A stretch of DNA of 64,000 bases from Pelorhabdus rhamnosifermentans (GCF_018835585.1 NZ_JAHGVE010000004.1:175017-239016); one strand, 5' to 3'; counted from the first letter of the stretch, positions 36,894 through 46,168 are shown. Numbers and translations: made by a program. The notes: generated from the sequence alone by a model not told the origin.

Positions 36894-38948
36894 GTGAGAA
36901 TGATGAAAAGTATCGGCGTGGTAACCTATGTTCGCAATTCACCCGTGGCGATTTTTTTAAAAGACAATTTGGAAACCGTTCTCGCTAATTATGTTGATGT
37001 GAAAATCTATTCTTTTGATGAATTGAAGCCGGGAAAAACGATTGATGACGATATTGTTCTAGTAATGATTAAAAGTCAGGCGCTGCAAGTAAAAAAACAT
37101 ATTTCTGATGCTCGGCGGATTGTTGTTGCCCAAAGGACTACTAGGGAGAGTGAAATTTACAAGATTTTTTCCATTCCTGCCGATACTAGAGTGTTGGTAG
37201 TTAATGATAATTCAGAAACAACATTGGAAGCTATTACTCTCTTTTATCAATTAGGAATTAACCATTTGAATCTTGTTCCTTATAAAGAAGGCGAGGATTA
37301 CAGTGATATTAAAATTGCTATAACTCCTGGTGAGAACTGGCGTGTTCCAGAGTATATTGGTACTGTCCTTGATATAGGCCAGCGCTATATTGATATATCT
37401 ACATTTATCGAAATAATTAATAAGTTAGAAATAACGGAAGATGAAGTTAGCAGACGATTTTTGAAGTATTCTGAAAGCATTGTATCTTTGGATACGGGTA
37501 TAAGAAGGCAATATAAAGAGCTGGTTACCAAAAATACTGAGTTGAGAGCAGTGATCAATTTGTCCCCGGAGGGCATTCTGTTGTTAAACAACGAGAAAAT
37601 GGTCAGTCTCTACAACAAAAGTTTAGAAAAAATGTTCGATATTCATAAGGATATTACTTGTGTCAACTTGAATGATTTATTCACGTTGGACATTATTAAT
37701 GTTCTTAATCAGGATGTTATTAGGGATGAAATTGTAGAATATAAAGGTCGAACCTTGATTGTTAACAAACATAATCTTGAATACTTTGGAGAAATGGCCG
37801 GAATCTATTTTATCTTCCAAGAAGTTACTTATATAAAACAATTAGAGCAAACTTTAACGAAAAAGTTGCGAGCTAAAGGTCTTTTGACCAGATACAATTT
37901 TTCAGATATCCATACGAAATCACCTGAAATGATACAATGTATTGATTTTGCACGAAAAGCTGCTTGTTCTGATCTAACAATCCTAATTACAGGTGAAAGC
38001 GGTACCGGGAAAGAACTTTTAGCCCAATCTATTCATAATGCATCTCATCGTACAAAGCAGCCATTTATGGCTTTTAACTGTGCCGCAGTTCCTGAAAGTA
38101 TTATGGAAAGTGAACTTTTCGGATATGAAGGCGGTACATTTACAGGAGCATTGAAAGAAGGTAAAGCCGGATTATTCGAACAGGCTAATAATGGTACGAT
38201 GTTCTTAGATGAAATTGGTGATATGCCCTATTCAATGCAGGCTAAGTTATTAAGGGTTTTACAGGAACAGCAAGTCATGCGCATTGGTTCCCAGCGTGTA
38301 ACTACTATAAATATACGGGTTATTGCGGCCACAAACAATGATCTTCGTAAAAAAATACGCTCCAGTCAGTTCCGGGCAGATCTTTATTACCGTCTAAACG
38401 TGTTACCAATTATGGTTCCGCCTCTTAGAGAACGAAAGGAAGACATTTTATATCTTTTAAATTATTTTTTGAGACAAAAACATCGGGAGAATCTTTCCGT
38501 TCTACCGGAAACCTGTGATATCTTAATGCAATATGGGTGGCCGGGAAATATTCGAGAATTAAACAATGTTGCTGCCTATATTTCTTTTATGACAGACACT
38601 ATAGTGAGACCGGACCATCTTCCATGCTATATTTTTGATATTCAGGAAGATTTTGAACGGGACTTCAACGTCTTGGCAATTAGGGGTGATTTGGAAAATT
38701 GCCAGGCAGTATTGAAAGTTATTGCCGATTTTGATTCTTTAGATATGGGAGCTGGGCGTAAAAGTATTGAGGACTTCCTTAATAATACAGGTGTACATTT
38801 GTCGCAAGGGGAAATTCGGCGTGTACTGAACGTTTTAAATGGATGTGAACTTATAACATCTGGCATTGGACGAAAAGGCAGTGAAATTACGTTAAAGGGG
38901 AAATATTTTTTAAAATGGTTAAAAAACAGGAACAACCAACCAGTTTAA
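36894..38948 (+). CDS. Sigma-54-dependent transcriptional activator with variant GAFTGA loop
   Basis: The 684-residue regulator has an N-terminal domain I do not recognise (about 1-190), a PAS-like domain (about 210-325), and a central AAA+ sigma-54 activation domain (about 340-575). Walker A GESGTGKE starts at 367, FLDEIGDM is the Walker B, and the loop that contacts sigma-54 reads GTFTGA at 414-419 instead of GAFTGA. The C-terminal 75 residues (KSIEDFLNNTGVHLSQGEIRR onward in outline) resemble a winged helix, not the usual Fis-type helix-turn-helix. Its likely target is the -24/-12 promoter 150 bases downstream. GTG at 36894 or ATG at 36900 could be the start. Confidence 0.88.
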   Translation: MRMMKSIGVVTYVRNSPVAIFLKDNLETVLANYVDVKIYSFDELKPGKTIDDDIVLVMIKSQALQVKKHISDARRIVVAQRTTRESEIYKIFSIPADTRVLVVNDNSETTLEAITLFYQLGINHLNLVPYKEGEDYSDIKIAITPGENWRVPEYIGTVLDIGQRYIDISTFIEIINKLEITEDEVSRRFLKYSESIVSLDTGIRRQYKELVTKNTELRAVINLSPEGILLLNNEKMVSLYNKSLEKMFDIHKDITCVNLNDLFTLDIINVLNQDVIRDEIVEYKGRTLIVNKHNLEYFGEMAGIYFIFQEVTYIKQLEQTLTKKLRAKGLLTRYNFSDIHTKSPEMIQCIDFARKAACSDLTILITGESGTGKELLAQSIHNASHRTKQPFMAFNCAAVPESIMESELFGYEGGTFTGALKEGKAGLFEQANNGTMFLDEIGDMPYSMQAKLLRVLQEQQVMRIGSQRVTTINIRVIAATNNDLRKKIRSSQFRADLYYRLNVLPIMVPPLRERKEDILYLLNYFLRQKHRENLSVLPETCDILMQYGWPGNIRELNNVAAYISFMTDTIVRPDHLPCYIFDIQEDFERDFNVLAIRGDLENCQAVLKVIADFDSLDMGAGRKSIEDFLNNTGVHLSQGEIRRVLNVLNGCELITSGIGRKGSEITLKGKYFLKWLKNRNNQPV

Positions 38949-39028
38949 ATACCTATTAAATGCCCAATATTTAGAATTCTGAAAGTTTAATTTATGAACA
39001 ACGTTACATGATAAATGACTGTATCGTT

Positions 39029-39076
39029 AAAAAACGTAAGCTATTGCACTTAAGTTCTAGCTTGCGCTTTTTTATT
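39029..39076 (+). terminator. Intrinsic terminator after the sigma-54 activator gene
   Basis: A 9- to 10-bp stem (ACGTAAGCTA at 39034-39043 with TAGCTTGCG at 39058-39066) is followed by TTTTTTATTTTTT. It separates the activator gene from the sigma-54 operon. Confidence 0.8.
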
Positions 39077-39094
39077 TTTTAGAATTTTGTCATT

Positions 39095-39110
39095 TGGCAT
39101 TAAAATTGCA
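39095..39110 (+). promoter_or_regulatory. Sigma-54 (-24/-12) promoter
   Basis: TGGCATTAAAATTGCA matches the -24/-12 consensus: the GG pair at 39096-39097 and GC pair at 39108-39109 have the required 10-base spacing. It lies 70 bases before the first operon gene and directly downstream of a sigma-54 activator gene. Confidence 0.85.
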
Positions 39111-39179
39111 ATTAATTATTCCTGAATAGATAAGTATTGCATTTACAACATATCAATACAAAGCAGAAGGGGGAGTTTT

Positions 39180-40490
39180 ATGAAGTGTACACTGAATAAT
39201 ACGGTAGAAGAACAAAAGATTTTTGGAATTTTGAACCAAGAGCTAGTGGTTGCGCTTGGCTGCACTGAACCAATAGCGATTGCCTATGCGGCGGCCTTAG
39301 CTAAGCAATTTGTTAAGGATGGGGACATTCTTTCTGTACAAGTAGCGATGAGTGGCAATATCATAAAAAATGCCATGTCTGTTACTATACCCGGCACATC
39401 TATCTGCGGTATAAATGCGGCCACAGCTTTGGGCATTGTGGCTGGTAATCCAGATAAAAAGCTAGAAGTGTTGTCTGGTATAACTCAAAATCACGTAAAA
39501 CAGGCACAAGACATGATAGAAGCAGGAATCATCTCTGCTTCTGTGGCCAATACTTCCAAGAAACTGTATATCGAAGCTGTGGTTCACTCGAAAAAATCAT
39601 ATGCGAAGGTTGTTATTGCTGATCATCATACTGGTGTTGTATTAATTGAAGTTGATGGTCAGGCGGTTTATAAAGAAGACCATAAGGATAATGCTTGTGA
39701 TGAGCTTAATACAGACAGTCTTTTTTTGAATTTGGATAGAGTTTGGCAGTTTGCTATGGAAGTTGATACGAAAAAATTAGATATAGTAAAAGAAAGTATC
39801 AAATTGAATAAGCGAGTAGCCTTGGAGGGATTGGCGAATGTGTATGGACTTCAAGTGGGAAGAAGCATTCGTGACAGTATTGCCAAAGGAATCTTGACAG
39901 ACGATTTCGCAACTTGGGCAATGGCACTGACTGCTGCTGGTTCCGATGCTAGGATGGCAGGCTGTTCACTACCGGTGATGAGTAATTCAGGCAGCGGAAA
40001 TCAAGGATTATGCGCCACTTTACCCGTGGTGGCCGTCGGAGAAAAACTAGAAATTGATGACGAAAAAATGATACGGGCAGTGGCGCTAAGTCATTTAATA
40101 ACCATTTATATCAAATCTAAATTTGGTCGTTTATCCGCGTTATGTGGTGCGACTATCGCCGGAACAGGTGCTAGTTGTGGCATTACCTATTTATTGGGCG
40201 GCGATTTAATTCAAGTGAAATATGCTGTACAAAATATGTTAGGTAATGTAACTGGCATGTTGTGTGATGGTGCCAAGGCGGGTTGTGCCATGAAAGTGTC
40301 TACTTGTGTCAATGCGGCAGTCCAATCGGCTGTTATGGCCAGGGAACAACGTTCGATTCAGTCTACTGACGGGATTATTGAAGCCGATGTTGATCGATCT
40401 ATCGACAATCTTTGCCAACTGGGAAATCAAGGAACTTTGGAAGCAGATAAGATTATCCTGGAGATTATGTTAAATAAGAAAGTAGGGTAA
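39180..40490 (+). CDS. L-cysteine desulfidase / L-serine dehydratase-like protein (UPF0597, CyuA family)
   Basis: This 436-residue protein belongs to the UPF0597 family, which includes archaeal cysteine desulfidase and enterobacterial CyuA/YhaM. It has LGCTEPIAIAYAAA near residue 27 and IPGT near 71, and a C-terminal serine dehydratase alpha-like half with SGSGNQG and several cysteines (around 337, 361, 367, 374) suited to an oxygen-sensitive [4Fe-4S] cluster. The reaction would give pyruvate, ammonia and sulfide from cysteine. AAGGGGGAG precedes the ATG. It is the first gene of the sigma-54 operon. Confidence 0.88.
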   Translation: MKCTLNNTVEEQKIFGILNQELVVALGCTEPIAIAYAAALAKQFVKDGDILSVQVAMSGNIIKNAMSVTIPGTSICGINAATALGIVAGNPDKKLEVLSGITQNHVKQAQDMIEAGIISASVANTSKKLYIEAVVHSKKSYAKVVIADHHTGVVLIEVDGQAVYKEDHKDNACDELNTDSLFLNLDRVWQFAMEVDTKKLDIVKESIKLNKRVALEGLANVYGLQVGRSIRDSIAKGILTDDFATWAMALTAAGSDARMAGCSLPVMSNSGSGNQGLCATLPVVAVGEKLEIDDEKMIRAVALSHLITIYIKSKFGRLSALCGATIAGTGASCGITYLLGGDLIQVKYAVQNMLGNVTGMLCDGAKAGCAMKVSTCVNAAVQSAVMAREQRSIQSTDGIIEADVDRSIDNLCQLGNQGTLEADKIILEIMLNKKVG

Positions 40491-40626
40491 TCTGGCTTTA
40501 ATTACCGTTTAAAGACTTAACCATTTTGTAATTTCATTTGAATTTTCTTATCAATAATGTGCGATTTTGTCTATTTCATATTTCTAAGATTACTGTCACT
40601 ATAAGGATGAAATAGGTGATGTAAGC

Positions 40627-41379
40627 TTGGAGGGAGAGATTATTATCAATAAACCAATCATTGGAATTTTAACTAACTTGCTTATTACTGAGGGTAGTAT
40701 GTTTCCGGGAATGGAAAGGGCCTACGTAAACTATGATTATGTTCAGGCAGTTATGATGGCAGGAGCCGTACCGATATTATTGCCAGTGATCAGTGATGAA
40801 CAATGTATTAGGAAGCAAATTGAACTTGTGAATGGTCTATTACTAACTGGCGGATATGATATCAATCCGCTGCATTATAATGAAGAACCTCGCAAAGAAC
40901 TGGAGTTTATTTTCCCTGAGGTAGATGAACATCAACTAGCCGCCGCGCAGATAGCTACTGGCCTGAGTAAGCCTATGCTTGGAATATGTAGGGGAACACA
41001 AGTTCTGAATGTGGCATTTGGTGGAACTTTGTATCAGGATGTACTTCAAGTGCCCACATCTATTAAGCATACTCAGAAAACACAAAGGTATGTTCCTGGA
41101 CATACAGTGAACATAGTTCAAGATACTATCCTGTCTAGAAGTTTTAATAAAAAAGTGATTTTGACCAATAGTTTTCATCATCAGGCCGTTAAGGATATTG
41201 CGTCAGGATTTATAGTCAATGCTAGGGCAGAAGATGGAGTAATAGAAGGAATCGAGAGACCAGGCGATGTATTTACTGTTGGCATCCAATGGCATCCGGA
41301 AATGATGGCTGGAAAATATCCGGAAATGTTGAATGTTTTTAAACAGTTTGTCGCAGCAGCGGAAACTACAGTGCGATGA
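40627..41379 (+). CDS. Gamma-glutamyl-gamma-aminobutyrate hydrolase family protein (peptidase C26)
   Basis: This 250-residue class I glutamine amidotransferase-like hydrolase has the nucleophile Cys121 in GICRGTQVLNVAFGG and the catalytic His-Glu in QWHPE near the C-terminus. The PuuD-type family cleaves gamma-glutamyl amide bonds. In this operon it may process gamma-glutamyl peptides such as glutathione fragments or gamma-Glu-Cys, but this is inferred. The start is TTG at 40627 with AGGTGAT upstream; the GGAGGGAGAG just after could instead serve a non-standard start a few codons later. Confidence 0.85.
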   Translation: MEGEIIINKPIIGILTNLLITEGSMFPGMERAYVNYDYVQAVMMAGAVPILLPVISDEQCIRKQIELVNGLLLTGGYDINPLHYNEEPRKELEFIFPEVDEHQLAAAQIATGLSKPMLGICRGTQVLNVAFGGTLYQDVLQVPTSIKHTQKTQRYVPGHTVNIVQDTILSRSFNKKVILTNSFHHQAVKDIASGFIVNARAEDGVIEGIERPGDVFTVGIQWHPEMMAGKYPEMLNVFKQFVAAAETTVR

Positions 41380-41419
41380 TTACAAGAGAGAAAATGAATT
41401 AGGTGAGGGGGATTAATCA

Positions 41420-41668
41420 ATGTTATATACATACCAGCCCAAAGGCGTTTGTTCAACTGAAATAACCTTTGAGATTGCGGACGGTGTTGTAAAAAATGTA
41501 AAGTTTACTGGAGGCTGTCGCGGTAATCTTACAGCTATATCTAGACTTTTGGAGGGATTGCCCGCTCAAGAGGTGATTTCAAAGATGAAAGGTATTACTT
41601 GTCGGCCAAGCGGAGCTTCTTGTGCTGACCAATTGGCATGTGCTTTAGAAAAAGCAATTAATTCTTGA
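41420..41668 (+). CDS. TSCPD domain protein (TIGR03905 type)
   Basis: This 82-residue protein has the conserved CRGNLTAISRLLEG segment and the TCRPSGASCADQL motif, which gives the TSCPD family its name through the related TSCPD sequence in ribonucleotide reductases. Four cysteines are positioned to bind metal. Function is unknown. AGGTGAGGGGG precedes the ATG. Directly downstream lies a decayed copy of its 3' half. Confidence 0.88.
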   Translation: MLYTYQPKGVCSTEITFEIADGVVKNVKFTGGCRGNLTAISRLLEGLPAQEVISKMKGITCRPSGASCADQLACALEKAINS

Positions 41669-41736
41669 CGTTCTTCGGTATGAGATAAAAGGAGTAAACG
41701 CTGAGTGACGGGTGAAGATAAAAAGAAATTTGGATT

Positions 41737-41826
41737 GAGGTGATTTCAAAATTAAAGGGCATTACCTGCTGACCTAGTGAAGATTCTTGTGCCGATCAGT
41801 TGTAAGCCGATGTCGAAAAGGATTAA
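41737..41826 (+). pseudogene. Decayed 3' fragment of a second TSCPD gene
   Basis: Reading from 41737 gives EVISKLKGITC, stop, PSEDSCADQL, stop, then a short tail ending at a third stop. By eye 20 of 29 aligned positions match the tail of the intact TSCPD protein at 41570-41656. The DNA match is strongest at the start (GAGGTGATTTCAAA in both). Homology does not extend convincingly further upstream. Two in-frame stops show it is dead. It explains most of the 175-base gap before the transporter gene. Confidence 0.88.
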
Positions 41827-41843
41827 ATTTTGGGAGGTAAATC

Positions 41844-43319
41844 ATGGACATAGCAGAGCAGAACAATGAAGTACGTAAACATCCAAAGGGGTTTTATGTG
41901 ATTGCATTTATTGAAATCTGGGAAAGATTTGGTTATGGCGGATTACACACAGTATTGGCTTTATTTCTTACTAAAAATTTAGGAATGACCGATGCCCAAA
42001 GCTTTTCGGTTTATGGTACTTTTGTAGCATTGGTGTTTGCTTTTATGTCTGTCGGTGGTTATATCGGAGATAAGGTTTTAGGAACACAACGTACTATAAT
42101 ATTAGGTGCTGTAACCCTTATGGTGGGCTATTTTATTATGGGACTTGCTAACTCCGATATAACACTTATCTATGCTGCTTTGGCTATTGTAGCTGTTGGT
42201 AATGGGTTATTCAAGGCTAATCCTTCAAGTTTATTATCAAAACTATATTCAAAGGATGATCCAAGAATAGATGGCGCATTTACAATCTATTACATGGCTA
42301 TAAATGTTGGATTTCTCATTTCCATGATTGCTATTCCTTACTTAGGAGCAAGATATGGAGCAACTTTTGGTTTTTATGTCTGTGGCGGTGGCGTATTTCT
42401 TGCAATTGCTTCATTTTTGGCTTTTCGAAAATTAGTTAAAGGTTTTGATTCTCCAGTTGGGTTGGAACCAATAAAGTACAAAAACCTATTAATGGTGGCA
42501 GTAGGAATTATAATAACTGTTACTGTTTCAACGTTTATGCTGCAAAATATTAAAGTGGTACGTTTTTTGCTATTATTGGTTGGAATAACGGTTGTAGGAG
42601 TTTTCTTTAGGGAAATATTTAAAAGCAATGGTACTGAACGGAATCGATTGATTGCCGCCTTTATTTTGATACTTGAAGCAATCGTATTTTATACACTTTC
42701 ACAGCAAATGCCGATGTCATTAAATTTCTTTGCAATTAGAAACGTAGAGCATGCGATATTAGGGATTCCTGTAGGTAATCCACAAAGCTTCCAAGCTTTA
42801 AATCCATTTTTCATCATGTTGCTAAGTCCAATTTTAGCTTGGATGTATACTCATTTTGGAAAACAGGGACGAGATCTTTCTATTGCTACTAAATTTGCAG
42901 TAGGCATGGTTTGTTGTTCATTTAGTTTTTTAATCCTGTCTTTTGGAGCTAAATTCGCAAATGAGCAAGGCATTGTTTCGGCAAATTGGCTTGTAGCAAA
43001 TTATTTTTTTAGTAGTTTGGGTGAATTGTTAATTAGCGGATTAGGACTTGCAATGGTAGCTAAATTAGTACCTCAAAGAATAGTTGGATTTGTTATGGGA
43101 TCATGGTTTCTAAGTATTTCAGCGGCGGGTATTATTGGTGGTTGGGTAGCTTCATTGACTGCTGCACCAAAAGGTATCACTGATCCACTACAAACGTTGC
43201 CGGTTTATTCAAATGTGTTTTTTGAAATTGGGGCAGTTGCGGGAATAGTTGCTATTCTTATGCTAATTACTGCGCCTAAAATTAAACACTTAATTGAAAA
43301 AAAAGAAGAGGTAGTGTAG
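41844..43319 (+). CDS. POT family proton-coupled peptide transporter
   Basis: This 491-residue inner membrane protein of the PTR2/POT branch of the major facilitator family imports di- and tripeptides with protons. The ExxERF signature is seen as EIWERFGYGG at about residues 24-33, followed by GGYIGDKVLG near 72 and about 12-14 hydrophobic helices. GGGAGG lies ahead of the ATG. Placement next to an aminopeptidase and a cysteine desulfidase gene supports peptide use as the role of the operon. Confidence 0.92.
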   Translation: MDIAEQNNEVRKHPKGFYVIAFIEIWERFGYGGLHTVLALFLTKNLGMTDAQSFSVYGTFVALVFAFMSVGGYIGDKVLGTQRTIILGAVTLMVGYFIMGLANSDITLIYAALAIVAVGNGLFKANPSSLLSKLYSKDDPRIDGAFTIYYMAINVGFLISMIAIPYLGARYGATFGFYVCGGGVFLAIASFLAFRKLVKGFDSPVGLEPIKYKNLLMVAVGIIITVTVSTFMLQNIKVVRFLLLLVGITVVGVFFREIFKSNGTERNRLIAAFILILEAIVFYTLSQQMPMSLNFFAIRNVEHAILGIPVGNPQSFQALNPFFIMLLSPILAWMYTHFGKQGRDLSIATKFAVGMVCCSFSFLILSFGAKFANEQGIVSANWLVANYFFSSLGELLISGLGLAMVAKLVPQRIVGFVMGSWFLSISAAGIIGGWVASLTAAPKGITDPLQTLPVYSNVFFEIGAVAGIVAILMLITAPKIKHLIEKKEEVV

Positions 43320-43394
43320 AGGGTTCTATCGCAGGAGATAGTCAAGGTGCTTAGTAAGATTTTATTTACTAATATAAATTGAGGGGGAAAATTA

Positions 43395-44741
43395 ATGAAA
43401 AAGAAAACGAGTGCTATTTTGTCTGTTGCTTTTGCTTTCTCAGTATTTGGTACAAGCTTTGCTGCAGATGCTACGTTTCAAGATGTATCAGCAACACAAT
43501 GGTCTTATGATGCAATATCATATTTAGGTCAAGCAGGAATAATTGATGGTTATAACGACCAAACTTTCCGTGGCAATCAAACCATGACTCGTAACGAAAT
43601 GGCGGAGATCGTTTACAAAGCTATGAAAAATGAATCAAAAGCGAATATTGCCCAAAAGGCCCTCATTGATAAATTAGCTTCTGAATATGCCTTGGAAATG
43701 AATAAAATCAATAGCATAGATAATCGACTTGGTAAGGTTGAAAAAAAATTAGCTGATATTAATATTTCCGGCAGCTTATTGGAACAGTACAAGGTCAAAT
43801 CAGTTCCCCAACCGGATAGTAATTACAAAAACTACTCCAAGCAACAGTGGCAAATACGATTGAACTTAAGCGCGAAGGTTGATAACAATACCACTTTAAA
43901 TGTTCGCCTTGCTAATCCTGCACCGACTAAAGAAATTTTCGAAGATGTAACGGCTAAGTTCGGCGGTGTTAATAGTGATAATACTTTGAAGGCTGATCGG
44001 TTCTTCGCTACTACTAAGGTTGGCGCTACGAAAGTTACTATTGGACGTCAAGCACTTGCAATTGATCCGGAAGATGCTATTGTTGATAGCGGATTTTTTA
44101 GTTATGATGGTGCCAAGTTGGATTGGAATTGGAAGGGCCTAAATTTTGATATAAAATATGGACGTTTTGCTGAAGGTGTAATAGGTTATACTTTTGGCAG
44201 TGGAATAACTACAAATGCTGCAGATTTTAACGATGTTGAAATTTCTTCCGCTTCGGTTGGATCTAAGAGCGGCAATTTAAAATGGGATACAGGGTGGGCT
44301 AAATTTAAAAATTGGCAGCTTAGCAAAAATCTTATGAACTATTATTTTGGACATGCAGGCTATCAATTTAATAATGTATTTTCGATGGCGGCTGAGTATG
44401 GCAAAAATACGGAGGCAGCAACTGATGGTACATATTGGTTCCTCAAAGGAGTATATGGTGCGCAGTCCTTAAATGCAGCAAATAAACAGAATTTTACAGT
44501 TCAGTATCTTCATGCCTCACAGAACTCACTTAATGGATGTTATACAGGATTTGATGATCAAGCTCACGTTGATGCAAATGATGGAACAAATGGCCATGGT
44601 TGGAATTTTCTTGATTTTGCGTATAGATATGCTTTCAGCAATAATATGGTGGGGAAAATTGAATATGGTAAAATTATTGATCAACAAAATTCAAAGGAAG
44701 ATTATCACTTCTATAAGTTTCAATTGATCTATAAAATATAA
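43395..44741 (+). CDS. SLH-domain outer membrane porin (OmpM-like)
   Basis: The 448-residue protein has a signal peptide (about 1-23, cleavage at SFAAD), one SLH domain (about 27-75: FQDVSATQWSYDAISYLGQAG), a coiled-coil linker (about 85-118), and a beta-strand-rich remainder ending in an aromatic strand (YKFQLIYKI), as in porins. OmpM-type proteins tie the outer membrane to peptidoglycan in Negativicutes, replacing Braun lipoprotein. In this operon it is probably a substrate-inducible porin letting peptides across. A short palindrome at 43351-43372 and GAGGGGG precede the ATG. Confidence 0.9.
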   Translation: MKKKTSAILSVAFAFSVFGTSFAADATFQDVSATQWSYDAISYLGQAGIIDGYNDQTFRGNQTMTRNEMAEIVYKAMKNESKANIAQKALIDKLASEYALEMNKINSIDNRLGKVEKKLADINISGSLLEQYKVKSVPQPDSNYKNYSKQQWQIRLNLSAKVDNNTTLNVRLANPAPTKEIFEDVTAKFGGVNSDNTLKADRFFATTKVGATKVTIGRQALAIDPEDAIVDSGFFSYDGAKLDWNWKGLNFDIKYGRFAEGVIGYTFGSGITTNAADFNDVEISSASVGSKSGNLKWDTGWAKFKNWQLSKNLMNYYFGHAGYQFNNVFSMAAEYGKNTEAATDGTYWFLKGVYGAQSLNAANKQNFTVQYLHASQNSLNGCYTGFDDQAHVDANDGTNGHGWNFLDFAYRYAFSNNMVGKIEYGKIIDQQNSKEDYHFYKFQLIYKI

Positions 44742-44766
44742 TTTATAAAAATTTGGGGTGAAAACT

Positions 44767-45159
44767 TTGAAAAAAATTATTGTTAGCGATCAAGCACCAA
44801 AAGCGATAGGACCATATTCGCAGGCAGTTTATGTAGATAAGTTACTTTTCATATCAGGACAATTACCTATTGAGCCTGCCAACGGGACTATGCCAGATGA
44901 TATTAAGGCACAAACTAAGCAGTCTTTGAAGAATATAAAGGCAATTCTTGAAACTGCTGGGTTAAGCATGGATAGTGTAATTAAAACGACAGTTTATTTA
45001 AAAGATTTAGGCGATTTCGCGGAGGTCAACGACATGTATGCAACATTTTTCAAGCAAAACCCTCCCGCTCGTGTGTGTGTTGAGATTTCTCGTTTGCCTA
45101 AAGACGCTTTGGTTGAAATTGACGCTATAGCCTACAATGGGAGCAAAAGCGTAAAATAG
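44767..45159 (+). CDS. ridA: RidA family enamine/imine deaminase
   Basis: RidA hydrolyses reactive enamines such as 2-aminoacrylate released by PLP- and iron-sulfur-dependent dehydratases. The 130-residue protein shows SDQAPKAIGPYSQAV, FISGQLPI near 33, and the conserved Arg near residue 103 with VCVEISRLPKDALVEIDAIA. The best start is TTG 44767, six bases after GGGGTG; the in-frame GTG at 44758 is part of that site. Presence in an operon with a cysteine/serine lyase gene makes metabolic sense. Confidence 0.92.
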   Translation: MKKIIVSDQAPKAIGPYSQAVYVDKLLFISGQLPIEPANGTMPDDIKAQTKQSLKNIKAILETAGLSMDSVIKTTVYLKDLGDFAEVNDMYATFFKQNPPARVCVEISRLPKDALVEIDAIAYNGSKSVK

Positions 45160-45208
45160 ATTGTTTGTTTTATACATTAAAAAAATCAATTAAAATGGGG
45201 ATCTATTA

Positions 45209-46168
45209 ATGATGGAAAGTTTAGAGAAGAGTGCGGAAATTGCAATTCGTCAATGTATGGGGGTAAAATCGGGGGAAAGTGTCCTGGTAGTTGCAGATAA
45301 AAAACTTCGTAATATTGGTCTAGCACTTTGGGAAAAAGCAGTTGATGTCGGTGTAGAAGCGATATATATGGAAATGACGGCTCGCAAAGAGAATGGTGAA
45401 GAACCACCTGCTGCTGTCGCTGCAGCCATGCTTGCTGCAGATGTGGTTTTAGGAGTCACTTCTCGTTCTTTTACTCATACTGTTGCTCGTAAACAGGCCA
45501 GTAAAAATGGTGCGAGAATAGCTACATTACCAGGTATAACAGAAAAAATGCTGCAACGCACACTGAATGCTGATTATATGGCTATAGCTAGAATGAGCAA
45601 AAAATTGGCTAAAGTTCTGACAGATGGTAAGCTTGTTCATATATTTACACCTGAGGGCACGAATATTAGTATATCTATTGAGGAACGCTCGGGTTATCCA
45701 GATACGGGTATCCTTCACGATGCTGGTGATTTTGGTAACTTACCGGCAGGGGAAGCTTATATTGCTCCTAAAGAAGGAACCGCTAATGGCGTAATTGTCG
45801 TTGATGGTAGTATGGGGAGTATCGGTATCTTACAAAAGCCTATCAAATTAACAGTAGAAAAAGGTTATGTAACTAAAATTGAGGGCGAGCAGGACGCGAA
45901 AAAACTTAAGCTTATTTTGGATAAATATGACAAAGAGGCAAGGAATATTGCCGAATTAGGTATTGGTACTAATCCACAGGCTTCGTTGTCCGGACGTGTT
46001 TTAGAGGATGAAAAAGTCATGGGGACTGTTCATTTGGCTATTGGTAGTAATATCGGATTTGGTGGGTTAGTCCAGGTGCCGATTCATTTGGATGGAATTC
46101 TTTTAAAGCCGACTCTTATTATTGATGAGCAAGTTATAATAAAAGATGGTAAATGCTTAACTTCTTGA
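45209..46168 (+). CDS. Aminopeptidase, M29-like (leucyl aminopeptidase/AmpS type)
   Basis: This 319-residue protein resembles the M29 metallo-aminopeptidase group, with GESVLVVADKKLRNIG near residue 21, FTPEGTNISISIEERSG near 148, and C-terminal GELGIGTNP-like and HLAIGSNIGFGG segments that carry metal ligands. The family normally uses two cobalt or zinc ions. It is shorter than classical AmpS proteins. It is the last gene of the sigma-54 operon and would break imported peptides into amino acids. A terminator follows at 46240. Confidence 0.82.
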   Translation: MMESLEKSAEIAIRQCMGVKSGESVLVVADKKLRNIGLALWEKAVDVGVEAIYMEMTARKENGEEPPAAVAAAMLAADVVLGVTSRSFTHTVARKQASKNGARIATLPGITEKMLQRTLNADYMAIARMSKKLAKVLTDGKLVHIFTPEGTNISISIEERSGYPDTGILHDAGDFGNLPAGEAYIAPKEGTANGVIVVDGSMGSIGILQKPIKLTVEKGYVTKIEGEQDAKKLKLILDKYDKEARNIAELGIGTNPQASLSGRVLEDEKVMGTVHLAIGSNIGFGGLVQVPIHLDGILLKPTLIIDEQVIIKDGKCLTS

